Below, one piece after another: positions 1 to 8,523 of a stretch of 64,000 nt of DNA. Made by a program: the position numbers and the translations under genes. The stretch comes from Pedobacter ginsengisoli. GTDB taxonomy: Bacteria > Bacteroidota > Bacteroidia > Sphingobacteriales > Sphingobacteriaceae. A model generated the notes under the pieces. It worked only from the letters and a program-made list of their open reading frames with translations, ran no database searches and had not been told where the DNA came from. Each line of letters starts with the position of its first letter. The first letter of the stretch is position 1. Location of the stretch: NCBI RefSeq assembly GCF_002736205.1, contig NZ_CP024091.1:4647555-4711554 (forward strand). The letters are read 5' to 3'.

Positions 1-1
1 A

Positions 2-2104
2 CCTTCAGGTGGTAACCAACACGGCGGACAGGCAGGACAACAAGGGCAACCGGGTCAGCAAAAACCTGCAGCCCCTATAGGTAACAGACCGGATTTTAGA
101 AATAACACAAACAATACTGCCAACAGGCCTAATTTTAGGAACAATAAACCAGGTGGAGGTCATAGCCACAGTGGTCCTAAAGAAGAACCTACGGAAAAAG
201 AAATACAAGATCAGATTAAAGCCACGCTTGCACGTTTAAGTGGAGCAGGTAAATCTGGTAAGTTTGCTCAGCGTGCTAAATTACGTCGTCAAAAACGTGA
301 TGATGTTGCGCTTTCAGCAGACGAGGCTGCAATGGAACAAGAATTGCAATCGAGAGTTTTAAAGGTTACAGAGTTTGTTACGGCAAATGAATTGGCTACA
401 ATGATGGATGAACCAGTTACAAAGATTATCGCAACTTGTATGAGTTTGGGAATGTTTGTATCTATTAACCAACGTTTGGATGCTGAAACCTTAACAATTG
501 TTGCTGATGAGTTTGGTTACGAAATTCAATTCGTTAAACCGGATGATGAAAGCGATGTTATTATTGAAGAAGAGGATTCTGAAGAGGATTTATTGCCGAG
601 AGCACCTGTTGTTACCATTATGGGACACGTGGATCATGGTAAAACATCTTTGCTGGATTACATCCGTAAAGCGAATGTAGTAGCCGGTGAGGCGGGTGGT
701 ATTACCCAGCACATTGGTGCTTACATGGTAACTACTTCGACCGGTAAAAAAGTTACTTTCTTAGATACTCCGGGTCACGAGGCCTTTACGGCGATGCGTG
801 CTCGTGGTGCTAAGGTAGCAGATATTGCAATTATTGTTGTAGCTGCGGATGATGCGGTGATGCCTCAAACAAAAGAGGCTATTAACCATGCTCAGGCTGC
901 GGGCGTACCATTGGTGTTTGCCTTTACAAAAATTGACAAACCAGGTGCAAACTCAGATAAAATACGTGAGCAATTATCGATAATGAATATCCTTGTTGAG
1001 GATTGGGGTGGAAACTTCCAGTCGCAGGAGATATCTGGTAAAAGCGGTTTAAATGTTGACTTACTTTTAGAGAAAGTTTTACTAGAGGCAGAGTTGTTAG
1101 ACTTAAAAGCTAATCCTAATAAACGTGCAACAGGTAGTGTAATTGAGGCAACTTTGGATAAAGGACGTGGTATTGTTACTACGGTTCTTGTACAGGCAGG
1201 TACATTAAAAATTGGTGACCCTATTTTGGCAGGTAGTTATAGCGGACGTGTAAAAGCGTTGTTTAACGAACGTGGACAAAAAGTTGATAAAGCAGGCCCA
1301 TCAGTACCGGTTCAGGTATTGGGTATGCAAGGTGCGCCTACTGCAGGTGATAGATTCAATGCACTTGAAAGTGAAGTTGAAGCAAGAGAAATTGCAAACA
1401 AACGTTTACAATTGATGCGTGAACAGGGGCTTCGTACTCAGAAACACATTACTCTTGATGAGATTGGTCGTCGTTTAGCAATTGGTAACTTTAAAGAGCT
1501 TAACCTGATTGTTAAAGGTGATGTGGATGGTTCAATTGAAGCACTATCTGATTCATTACTGAAACTTTCTACTGAAGAGATTCAAATCAATATCATTAGT
1601 AAAGCTGTAGGTCAGATCTCTGAATCTGATGTATTGTTAGCTTCTGCTTCTGATGCGATCATTATAGGTTTCCAGGTTCGCCCGTCGTCAGGTGCGCGTA
1701 AACTGGCAGAGGCTGAGCAGATAGATATCCGCTTATATTCTATCATCTACGATGCAATCAATGAGATTAAAGCGGCGATGGAAGGTATGTTGGCTCCTGA
1801 GTTTGAAGAGAAAATCACTGCTAACGTTGAGATCAGAGAAACCTTTAAAATTACTAAAGTTGGTACAATTGCCGGATGTATGGTGTTGGATGGTACGATT
1901 ACACGTAATAGTAAAATCCGTATTGTTAGAGATGGTGTGGTAATTTATACAGGTGAATTGGCTTCGTTGAAACGCTATAAAGATGATGTTAAAGAGGTAT
2001 CGAGAGGCTATGAGTGCGGATTGAATATCCATAACTTTAACAATATTGAAGTAGGTGATATTGTTGAGGCTTATGAACAAGTAGAGGTTAAGAGAAAATT
2101 ATAA
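2..2104 (+). CDS. infB: Translation initiation factor IF-2 (5' end outside window)
   Basis: GTPase that places initiator fMet-tRNA on the 30S subunit and promotes subunit joining in the cytoplasm. The frame is open from base 2, so the gene begins upstream of the window; the first ATG in view (332) is internal. The visible N-terminal part is the Gly/Gln/Asn/Pro-rich linker typical of long Bacteroidota IF-2. The G domain follows, with the P-loop GHVDHGKT near base 630, DTPGHEAF near 765 and the TKID guanine-specificity motif near 930, and then IF-2 domains II-IV. The frame closes with TAA at 2102-2104, directly before a strong terminator hairpin, so it is the last gene of its transcript. Identification is certain; only the 5' part is missing. 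Confidence 0.97.
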   Translation, partial: PSGGNQHGGQAGQQGQPGQQKPAAPIGNRPDFRNNTNNTANRPNFRNNKPGGGHSHSGPKEEPTEKEIQDQIKATLARLSGAGKSGKFAQRAKLRRQKRDDVALSADEAAMEQELQSRVLKVTEFVTANELATMMDEPVTKIIATCMSLGMFVSINQRLDAETLTIVADEFGYEIQFVKPDDESDVIIEEEDSEEDLLPRAPVVTIMGHVDHGKTSLLDYIRKANVVAGEAGGITQHIGAYMVTTSTGKKVTFLDTPGHEAFTAMRARGAKVADIAIIVVAADDAVMPQTKEAINHAQAAGVPLVFAFTKIDKPGANSDKIREQLSIMNILVEDWGGNFQSQEISGKSGLNVDLLLEKVLLEAELLDLKANPNKRATGSVIEATLDKGRGIVTTVLVQAGTLKIGDPILAGSYSGRVKALFNERGQKVDKAGPSVPVQVLGMQGAPTAGDRFNALESEVEAREIANKRLQLMREQGLRTQKHITLDEIGRRLAIGNFKELNLIVKGDVDGSIEALSDSLLKLSTEEIQINIISKAVGQISESDVLLASASDAIIIGFQVRPSSGARKLAEAEQIDIRLYSIIYDAINEIKAAMEGMLAPEFEEKITANVEIRETFKITKVGTIAGCMVLDGTITRNSKIRIVRDGVVIYTGELASLKRYKDDVKEVSRGYECGLNIHNFNNIEVGDIVEAYEQVEVKRKL

Positions 2105-2122
2105 TCATCGAAAATATTATTG

Positions 2123-2153
2123 AAAAGCGCCTTAATTTAAGGCGCTTTTTTTT
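2123..2153 (+). terminator. Rho-independent terminator after infB
   Basis: Thirteen-base inverted repeat (arms 2123-2135 and 2137-2149, core GCGCC/GGCGC) followed by a T run to 2153, starting 18 bases after the infB stop codon. Confidence 0.9.
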
Positions 2154-2201
2154 GTTAAGTAAAGAAAATGCTAAATAATAACGCGCTGAATTAGGTGTAA
2201 A

Positions 2202-3179
2202 GTGAAGATTAATATAATAAAGTTTTATAGTTTTATTTGCTTTACCTTGATTGGTTTTGCCGCATTTTCGCAAGGCAGAATGCCGGCATGTGGTACTCAT
2301 GCGCAGTTTTATAATAGAGATAGTATAAACATAGTTACGTTTGGCGCCAGTACTGTTGAGGGAGTTCCTGCTCCATTAGGCTTCCAAAAGCATCTTAAAT
2401 CATTTATTGAGAACTGTTATGCAAATAAGCCTGTTAACATTGCCAATAATGGTATTGCAGGCCAAACCACTACACAGGGACTATTAAGATTTGATGCTGC
2501 AATAGCCGGAAGAACCGGCCTTGTGATGATATTGATGGGAGCTAATGATGCGACACTTATAGCCGAGGGTAAGGCAAGGGTAAGTACAACTCTGGCAAAT
2601 ATGAGAACAATGATTGAGAAGGCTAAGAGTAAAAATCTGGATGTAATTTTAGGTACCCTACAATATTTTAGAGATATCCCTGGTTACCCGGATCCAACCA
2701 AGCTTGTTCACCGTAGAAATAGAGCAATAGATCTAATTAATAAAGGTTATAAGGAACTGGCGAAAGAAATGAGGATTGAAATAGCTGATATTGGTGCTGT
2801 TTTTAGTAAGAATAAACAACTGTATTCTGATGATGTACATCCAAATGCAAAAGGATATTATGTAATGGCTTTGGTTTGGTTTGATGCACTTAATCAAAAT
2901 ATAATTGCTAATCATTTGGCCAGCCATATTGTACAAAATTATCCTAATCCGGCAAATTCATTTACCAAGCTTGGATTTACATTAAATACTGCGGGAAGGG
3001 TTAGGGTTACTTTGTACAATATGGCTGGGCAAAGGGTTGGTGTTGTATTTGATGATTTTAGAAATGCCGGTTATCAGGAAGAACAGATCTCGACAGTACA
3101 GTACCCCACTGGTATTTATATCCTCAACTATGAGTTGCCCAATTCCAGATTCTCAAAAAAAATGGTGATATCCCATTAA
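2202..3179 (+). CDS. Secreted SGNH/GDSL-family hydrolase with T9SS C-terminal sorting domain
   Basis: Predicted exported esterase/lipase-type hydrolase of 325 residues. It starts with GTG; residues 1-24 form a signal peptide. SGNH blocks are visible: GAST with the likely nucleophile Ser50, block II NNGIAGQ (83-88), block III GAND (113-116) and block V DDVH (210-213), giving the Asp-His pair. Residues from about 238 (QNYPNPANSF) to the end form a type A C-terminal sorting domain ending KKMVISH, so the protein should cross the outer membrane by type IX secretion. It stands alone after the infB terminator. The substrate (acyl polysaccharide, lipid or other) cannot be told from sequence. Confidence 0.88.
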   Translation: MKINIIKFYSFICFTLIGFAAFSQGRMPACGTHAQFYNRDSINIVTFGASTVEGVPAPLGFQKHLKSFIENCYANKPVNIANNGIAGQTTTQGLLRFDAAIAGRTGLVMILMGANDATLIAEGKARVSTTLANMRTMIEKAKSKNLDVILGTLQYFRDIPGYPDPTKLVHRRNRAIDLINKGYKELAKEMRIEIADIGAVFSKNKQLYSDDVHPNAKGYYVMALVWFDALNQNIIANHLASHIVQNYPNPANSFTKLGFTLNTAGRVRVTLYNMAGQRVGVVFDDFRNAGYQEEQISTVQYPTGIYILNYELPNSRFSKKMVISH

Positions 3180-3286
3180 ACCATTTATAAATTTCTTGTC
3201 TATCCTTCTGGTGTTAAATGTTAAGAGATGTTAATGGATGTGTCTTTTAGCATAAAAAAGCCCATTTTTGGCCAAATTAAATTTGG

Positions 3287-4369
3287 ATGGATAAAAAAAG
3301 AGAAGAAAAAACAGTAAAGAAAAATTTTGATTTTGTAGATACAATCAGGTGCATTTCAATGATGGGTATTGTTTTTGAACACTCTGCTGCAATTCAATCC
3401 GGAATTTATAGTTCAACATTTGATACTGCTGTTGAAAGCTCTTTAATTCAGTCGTTTAAGTTTAGTACAATTGCCTTTTTTCTTATAGGAGGCTTTCTTA
3501 TTAATCATAAGTTTCAGGAATACAGCACAAAACAATATTTAAAGAACAGGTTTAAAAGCACAATAAGGCCCTGGTTATTTTGGCTGTTGGTATATGTAGC
3601 CTTGATGATGATTGATAGGTATGTTTCTTATTTAAGGGGTGGTGACGACGCTGTTGTAACGAATTTTTTAGGGACTACCTGGAATCATTTCGTTTTTGGT
3701 TTGTGCTATACGTCCAGTTGGTTTGTGCTAAACTTTTTACTCTGTATTTGTATACTCCTTATTTTTAAGAAGTATCTATACAATTGGTGGTTTGGAGTTG
3801 TTTTGGGGATTGTTTCTTTGGTTTATAGCCTTAATTTATATCACAATTGGTTCGTAACGAATCATTCAATGGCGCTGTTTGGCTTTATTTTCTATTTATG
3901 GCTTGGTGTTATTCTTAATAGATATTTTGATAGAGTAATGAACTATATAAATCGTATTTCCTGGCCTATAATGATATTAACTGTAGTTGTTCTTTTTGTG
4001 CTTGCGATTTTAGAATCCTTTGAATTGCTGAGTCTGGGGTCTAAGGATGCTTACAATACACTTCGGGTAAGTAATATAATTTACTCTTTCGGAATGTTTG
4101 CTTTATTGTTGAAGATAGGGAATATTGAGGTTCTTCAGAAAAAGATGGAACCAAGACAAACTACATTTGGTATATACCTGGTGCATTATGTTTTAGTGGT
4201 AAGACTTTTACCTTTGATCTTTCAACCGATGAAATTGGATTATTTAAATTATTCGGTATGGGTAAATAGTGGTATTCACATTTCGCGATTTTTAATCGTA
4301 TATGGCTTGAGTTTTTTTCTTGTAAAATTGATTAGACTAACTCGGGCTAAATGGATTGTTGGTGGTTAA
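3287..4369 (+). CDS. Acyltransferase 3 family integral membrane protein
   Basis: Polytopic inner-membrane protein of 360 residues with about ten hydrophobic segments. It opens with the acyltransferase-3 signature: a short charged N-terminus, then FDFVDTIRCISMMGIVFEHSA, where the His lies in the first membrane helix. Such enzymes O-acetylate or otherwise acylate surface sugars. It converges on the neighbouring glycosyltransferase operon, which suggests that it decorates the glycan made there (inference). A TAAATTTG motif (3278-3285) lies one base before the ATG and is also the right half of a short palindrome (CCAAAT-TAA-ATTTGG), so it may or may not be a promoter. Confidence 0.85.
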   Translation: MDKKREEKTVKKNFDFVDTIRCISMMGIVFEHSAAIQSGIYSSTFDTAVESSLIQSFKFSTIAFFLIGGFLINHKFQEYSTKQYLKNRFKSTIRPWLFWLLVYVALMMIDRYVSYLRGGDDAVVTNFLGTTWNHFVFGLCYTSSWFVLNFLLCICILLIFKKYLYNWWFGVVLGIVSLVYSLNLYHNWFVTNHSMALFGFIFYLWLGVILNRYFDRVMNYINRISWPIMILTVVVLFVLAILESFELLSLGSKDAYNTLRVSNIIYSFGMFALLLKIGNIEVLQKKMEPRQTTFGIYLVHYVLVVRLLPLIFQPMKLDYLNYSVWVNSGIHISRFLIVYGLSFFLVKLIRLTRAKWIVGG

Positions 4370-4386
4370 TATTTAAAGAAAAGCAA

Positions 4387-5238
4387 CTACAAGCTAATCC
4401 AGGTTTGTGGAAATGACATATAGACATTCGGATCATCATGGTTTACCCACTTTTTAGGGCCTATAACCGTTTTATTTGGATTAGAATTAAGCCAGGCCGC
4501 CCACCAGCTAAAACTACTGTTGGCAATAATATTATGCTTGCAGGCGCTCATTAGTTGCATATCAATATAACTGGCCGACCCTTTGTTCCAAGAGATCAGG
4601 GTGCAATCATCAAGGGTTAAATTTTCTGTGCACCATTGGATGTCGTCTGAAAAAATGAAGAAACTAGGAGAAGTTAAATTGGCTTGGATATGGCTGATTG
4701 CCTGTTTATAATACTCAGGGCCACATAAGCCACCAAGAAGTGGATCTTTAAGGTAGTCTCCTCTTCTTATGTGAATGGAAACGCTATTTTTAAGTTTTAT
4801 CTGATCTAGAATTTCCTGGTTCTCTTTTGAAAGTGGAGATGTGAATTTGAAATCGTTTTTTACTTCACTGGCAATATTCTCAAAATATTTAAAATTTTGC
4901 CAATAACCCCAATAGTAGGCTGTTTTTGGATTATTTAAGATTGACTCGTCAAATGAGAACAGTGTTTTTTCTTCCGTATAAGCATTCTTTAGGCCAAGCA
5001 ATCTTCTAAGCTTTCTATAAATCCACTTTTTATTGTAATATAAGTTACTTGTGAATGGTGAGACCGTGTTTACTTTTAGATCAAAGATTTTATCCAATTC
5101 AAACCCATTATGTAGCGGATAATCATTATAACCTTGCAAATCTGCTTTAGTATTTGGGAATTTATTTTGCAATGACTTGTACAAGGTGTATTGAAACATT
5201 TGGTTGCCTAAACCACCTAGAAATCTAATAATTTTCAT
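4387..5238 (-). CDS. Glycosyltransferase family 11 (alpha-1,2-fucosyltransferase-like)
   Basis: Predicted to transfer fucose, or a similar deoxysugar, in alpha-1,2 linkage during assembly of a surface glycan. The N-terminus carries the GT11 hallmark GGLGNQMFQY (8-17). The GDP-fucose-binding motif HIRRGDY lies at 156-162 and the late motif NSSFSWWAAWLN follows near 240. At 283 residues it has the usual family length. It is the last gene of a five-gene minus-strand operon, nine bases after the preceding GT2 gene. The donor sugar is inferred from family membership only. Confidence 0.88.
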   Translation of the reverse strand: MKIIRFLGGLGNQMFQYTLYKSLQNKFPNTKADLQGYNDYPLHNGFELDKIFDLKVNTVSPFTSNLYYNKKWIYRKLRRLLGLKNAYTEEKTLFSFDESILNNPKTAYYWGYWQNFKYFENIASEVKNDFKFTSPLSKENQEILDQIKLKNSVSIHIRRGDYLKDPLLGGLCGPEYYKQAISHIQANLTSPSFFIFSDDIQWCTENLTLDDCTLISWNKGSASYIDMQLMSACKHNIIANSSFSWWAAWLNSNPNKTVIGPKKWVNHDDPNVYMSFPQTWISL

Positions 5239-5247
5239 TGAATTGTT

Positions 5248-6264
5248 TTATGTAGATAATTGGCCTATTCCTTTTATTGAAAGCTTGAATGCTTTTCTGA
5301 GCTGACGGAAATTTACGTAAGACCACTTAAAAATATTCTTGTTTAATAATAATGGAAGTGCATTCATTTTAGCTTTTTTTGTGTAGATTATTTCAAACCA
5401 GTAGTTAAAAAGCATCTTTTCGAAGGGGATTTCAGGATATTTATGCAAGTCCTTATTAGCGGCCTTTAATTTAGTGAATAACGAAAGATAGTCTGCGAAA
5501 TTAGCCCTGTAGTTCCATTCCAATATACTGAAAAATGCATCGATTATTTTTTTGTCGGCCTTTATTTGGAGATTGGTCAGTTGTTTCTCTTTGATGGAAC
5601 GAACTTTTAATCTGCCAGTTTCAGATTGTAAGATAGAAGTATTACTCCCATGTATTCTGTATTTCACCAAAATAGTATCTAAGTTGGCTACAGGGTACTT
5701 GTCCGAAAGTCGTATAAATAATTCATAATCTTCAGCTGGAGCATAATCATTATAGCCATTTAATTCTTTTAATACAGTAGTTTTATACATTACTGTAGAA
5801 TTGATAAATGTATTTTGAAAAAGAAGCGTCATTTTTATTTTATCGGGGCCAATAGGAACAGTAAATCTGTTATCAACTACCGGTTTGCTTGCTTCGTCGA
5901 TAACAGAGCCATGGCCACCACATAATGCGTATTCAGGATGTTCTTGAAAAAAGTTGTATTGAAGTTCCAGACGATTAGTGATAGCAACATCATCGCTATC
6001 TAATATTGCAATGTACTCTCCCTTTGCTTCATTTAAAACGACATTTCTAGTATAGGTTAAGCCCCGGTTTTTATCGTTGTGAATTAACCTGATTCTGGAA
6101 TCTTTAAAACTATTTATGACCACAACTGTTTCGTCTGTAGAACCATCATTTACGATCAGCAATTCAAAGTTTTCAAAAGTTTGATCTAAAATACTTTGAA
6201 TTGACTCTTGGATATAACTTGCTGCGTTGTAAGCAGCCATAAAAACGGTTATTTTTGGATTCAT
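5248..6264 (-). CDS. Glycosyltransferase family 2
   Basis: GT-A fold sugar transferase of about 338 residues. The N-terminal block (ITVFMAAYNA), the NDGST nucleotide-binding segment and the metal-binding acidic motif LDSDD are all present. I chose the ATG at 6264; the frame extends three codons upstream to a TTG at 6273, which adds nothing recognisable. It lies between the GT4 and GT11 genes of the ABC-exporter operon and presumably adds one residue of the same oligosaccharide. Donor and acceptor are unknown. Confidence 0.86.
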   Translation of the reverse strand: MNPKITVFMAAYNAASYIQESIQSILDQTFENFELLIVNDGSTDETVVVINSFKDSRIRLIHNDKNRGLTYTRNVVLNEAKGEYIAILDSDDVAITNRLELQYNFFQEHPEYALCGGHGSVIDEASKPVVDNRFTVPIGPDKIKMTLLFQNTFINSTVMYKTTVLKELNGYNDYAPAEDYELFIRLSDKYPVANLDTILVKYRIHGSNTSILQSETGRLKVRSIKEKQLTNLQIKADKKIIDAFFSILEWNYRANFADYLSLFTKLKAANKDLHKYPEIPFEKMLFNYWFEIIYTKKAKMNALPLLLNKNIFKWSYVNFRQLRKAFKLSIKGIGQLST

Positions 6265-6316
6265 GCTAAACAAAGGTAACGTTGATAAGAGAGACTAGGA
6301 TTATGAGTGATTGTAA

Positions 6317-7489
6317 TTATTTGGACACAAAGGATAACTCCCTTTTGTAAGCTTCATCAAAATCACACTCTTCGGCTAGTTGCTTCACTGTATTAAAAGC
6401 ATTTTTACTAAACTGGCTTAAGAGTTCTCTGTTAGTTACAAAGCGCTGAATCTCTGTAATAAATAGCCTGGCAAGATCTTCTACCTGATCAAGGTTCTCA
6501 ACTAATATGCCGTTTTCTTTTTGACCGGAGATGTAATTTGAAAGTTCACCTACATTGGTTGATATTGGTACAACTCCCAGGTTCATCCCTTCAAAAACAA
6601 CAAGCCCCCAGCTCTCGCGGTGTGAGGTAAGTAGCAACAAATGCCCTTCCTTGTAATAGTTGTTTAATATAGTTTTGTTGTGAACTTCTCCAACAATGTA
6701 TGAATTAGGTGGAACAATAGTTTCTTCTGCTTTGAAGTCGCCAATGATTTTAAATTCAACAGGAAGGTTTAACTCGTGACAGATTTCTGCAATCCTGATC
6801 AGTACATTTGGTCTTTTTTCTGGGCTATTTCTGGCAACAAAAAGAATCTGCAATGCACCTTCGTAATCTTTTAAAGGAAATAACCCATCAAAGGCGATTT
6901 TATTTTGAATAACTGTTAGCCTTTCCAAATACATATCTGGAACATGATTTAGACGGTATAGCTCTTTAAATTGTTCTATCAAGACCTTTCCTACAATTAT
7001 TCTTTTGTTTATTCTGGGTACATGCGGGATGCTGTACCACTCAATTCCTTTGTCGTCATCAGTAAAATTATGCATGATGTCTACTATTTGAACATGAGGA
7101 GCCAAAAGTGGAATCATATCATACATAAACCTGCTGCACCAACCAGAAACTACCGGGTTTTTCTGTTCATTTATTGCCTTAGCTATCTTTTTGAACAAAT
7201 GTTTTTTTAGCTCTTTTTTTTCAGCCCATCGGCCTAGTTCAATAACATCAGCAGCAGCTTCAAATTCTTTTTGGAAACCATTAGTTATAGATCTGTCTGT
7301 GATAAAACAGAGGGGTTTGGGATCATTAAAAAGATTCATTATGTCTACATGGACACGCTCTGCGCCCCCAAAAGACCAGGAAGGAAAGAAAAAGTAAATA
7401 TTTCTTTTCTTTGAAAGTTGTGTTGTTATCTCAGAGTATTTAGATAATGCAGTTATGTTTTCTGCAAATCTTTTAATCTTTTTAAGCAT
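6317..7489 (-). CDS. Glycosyltransferase family 4 (GT-B fold)
   Basis: Retaining sugar transferase of 390 residues. The N-terminal domain carries the motif FGGAERV near residue 40, common in GT4 enzymes. The C-terminal glycosyltransferase-1 domain contains VARNSPEKRP and the nucleotide-sugar-binding segment HRESWGLVVFEGMNLG, whose glutamates are the E-x7-E type pair. It is mid-operon between two GT2 genes. I see no defects. The sugar is not predictable from this sequence. Confidence 0.88.
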   Translation of the reverse strand: MLKKIKRFAENITALSKYSEITTQLSKKRNIYFFFPSWSFGGAERVHVDIMNLFNDPKPLCFITDRSITNGFQKEFEAAADVIELGRWAEKKELKKHLFKKIAKAINEQKNPVVSGWCSRFMYDMIPLLAPHVQIVDIMHNFTDDDKGIEWYSIPHVPRINKRIIVGKVLIEQFKELYRLNHVPDMYLERLTVIQNKIAFDGLFPLKDYEGALQILFVARNSPEKRPNVLIRIAEICHELNLPVEFKIIGDFKAEETIVPPNSYIVGEVHNKTILNNYYKEGHLLLLTSHRESWGLVVFEGMNLGVVPISTNVGELSNYISGQKENGILVENLDQVEDLARLFITEIQRFVTNRELLSQFSKNAFNTVKQLAEECDFDEAYKRELSFVSK

Positions 7490-7530
7490 AATATTTTGAA
7501 CTCTTGTTTTTATAGGGTAGATGGTAGGAT

Positions 7531-8499
7531 TTATTTATTTTTCATAAGCGCTTTTATTTGTGAGGTAATAGAATCTGGCTTAATAACAGATGGTAGTAAG
7601 TAGCTAAGGATTTTTCTTTGTTTTGACTGCTTTTTGCCAGAAGAAAATATATACCTTATGGGAGTGATTATAGTTAATCTTATCTTATTAAATAGATTCA
7701 GTGGGCCATTAGGGCCAAATTTTAATGCCAGATAGTAATCTTCCATAATTGAGTTGGCATTAATAAAATTGTTATATAAGTTGTTTTTATAATCTAGTGT
7801 CAGTCGGCCTGCTGTTATATAATGCTTTAAAGATAGATTGGAGTCATAATAAAGTTTATATCCTTTCAGAACGATTCTTAAACAATATTCTGTATCCTCG
7901 GCAGTTAGTATTTTTTTGTTGTCGTCGTTTATTAAAAGTGAGGGAAAGGTTTTATAAGTGTCAAGATAGAGTTGTGTTCGTGATGCTAGTCCTGCACCCC
8001 ATAAACTGTCTCTCCTAGTGTCAAAACCAGTATTTTTGGCTTGTTCTCCAACTGCATAACCCTCTTTAGCTTCCTCAAACCATTCAGGAAGTTCAGCCCC
8101 ACCTTCTGTCACAGCAATAGCCTTTCCGCCAGCAGCTCCAATTTTTGGGTCTTTATCCAGGATGCTAAATGCTAGATTCACATAATCAGGGCTTAGCCAG
8201 TTATCATCATCACAAATTATAAAATATTCGTATTTGGCATGAGTTATTCCTTTCCGAAAAGCGAATAATTTGCCAGGAGTAGTTTCATTGATAATGTTTA
8301 AGGAAGCATCTTTAACGTTATGCTTTCCCCATATTTCTGTGGCAATGGCAGATGTGCCGTCTGTTGATGCATTGTCTACGAGAATGATCTCCCAGGCTAG
8401 ATTTTCTGGGATACTCTGAGCGGCAAGATGATTTAAAGTTTCAGAAAGCCTGGATGCGCCATTATATGTGCAAATGATAACGGTAATTCCTTTTTCCAT
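7531..8499 (-). CDS. Glycosyltransferase family 2
   Basis: GT-A type sugar transferase of 322 residues. It starts with ITVIICTYNGA and has the segment VDNASTDGT and an acidic DDDN metal-binding motif near residue 97. It follows the ABC exporter by 24 bases and is the second gene of the minus-strand glycan operon. The C-terminus is basic with some hydrophobic stretches, suggesting membrane association. Substrate unknown. Confidence 0.86.
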   Translation of the reverse strand: MEKGITVIICTYNGASRLSETLNHLAAQSIPENLAWEIILVDNASTDGTSAIATEIWGKHNVKDASLNIINETTPGKLFAFRKGITHAKYEYFIICDDDNWLSPDYVNLAFSILDKDPKIGAAGGKAIAVTEGGAELPEWFEEAKEGYAVGEQAKNTGFDTRRDSLWGAGLASRTQLYLDTYKTFPSLLINDDNKKILTAEDTEYCLRIVLKGYKLYYDSNLSLKHYITAGRLTLDYKNNLYNNFINANSIMEDYYLALKFGPNGPLNLFNKIRLTIITPIRYIFSSGKKQSKQRKILSYLLPSVIKPDSITSQIKALMKNK

Positions 8500-8523
8500 T
8501 GAGTTTTATTTCTCCTTTTTGAA

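Noticed and set aside
3265..3286. CCAAAT-TAA-ATTTGG palindrome before the acyltransferase as an operator
   Set aside because: Only six-base arms in AT-rich DNA and it overlaps a possible promoter motif; cannot be separated from chance.
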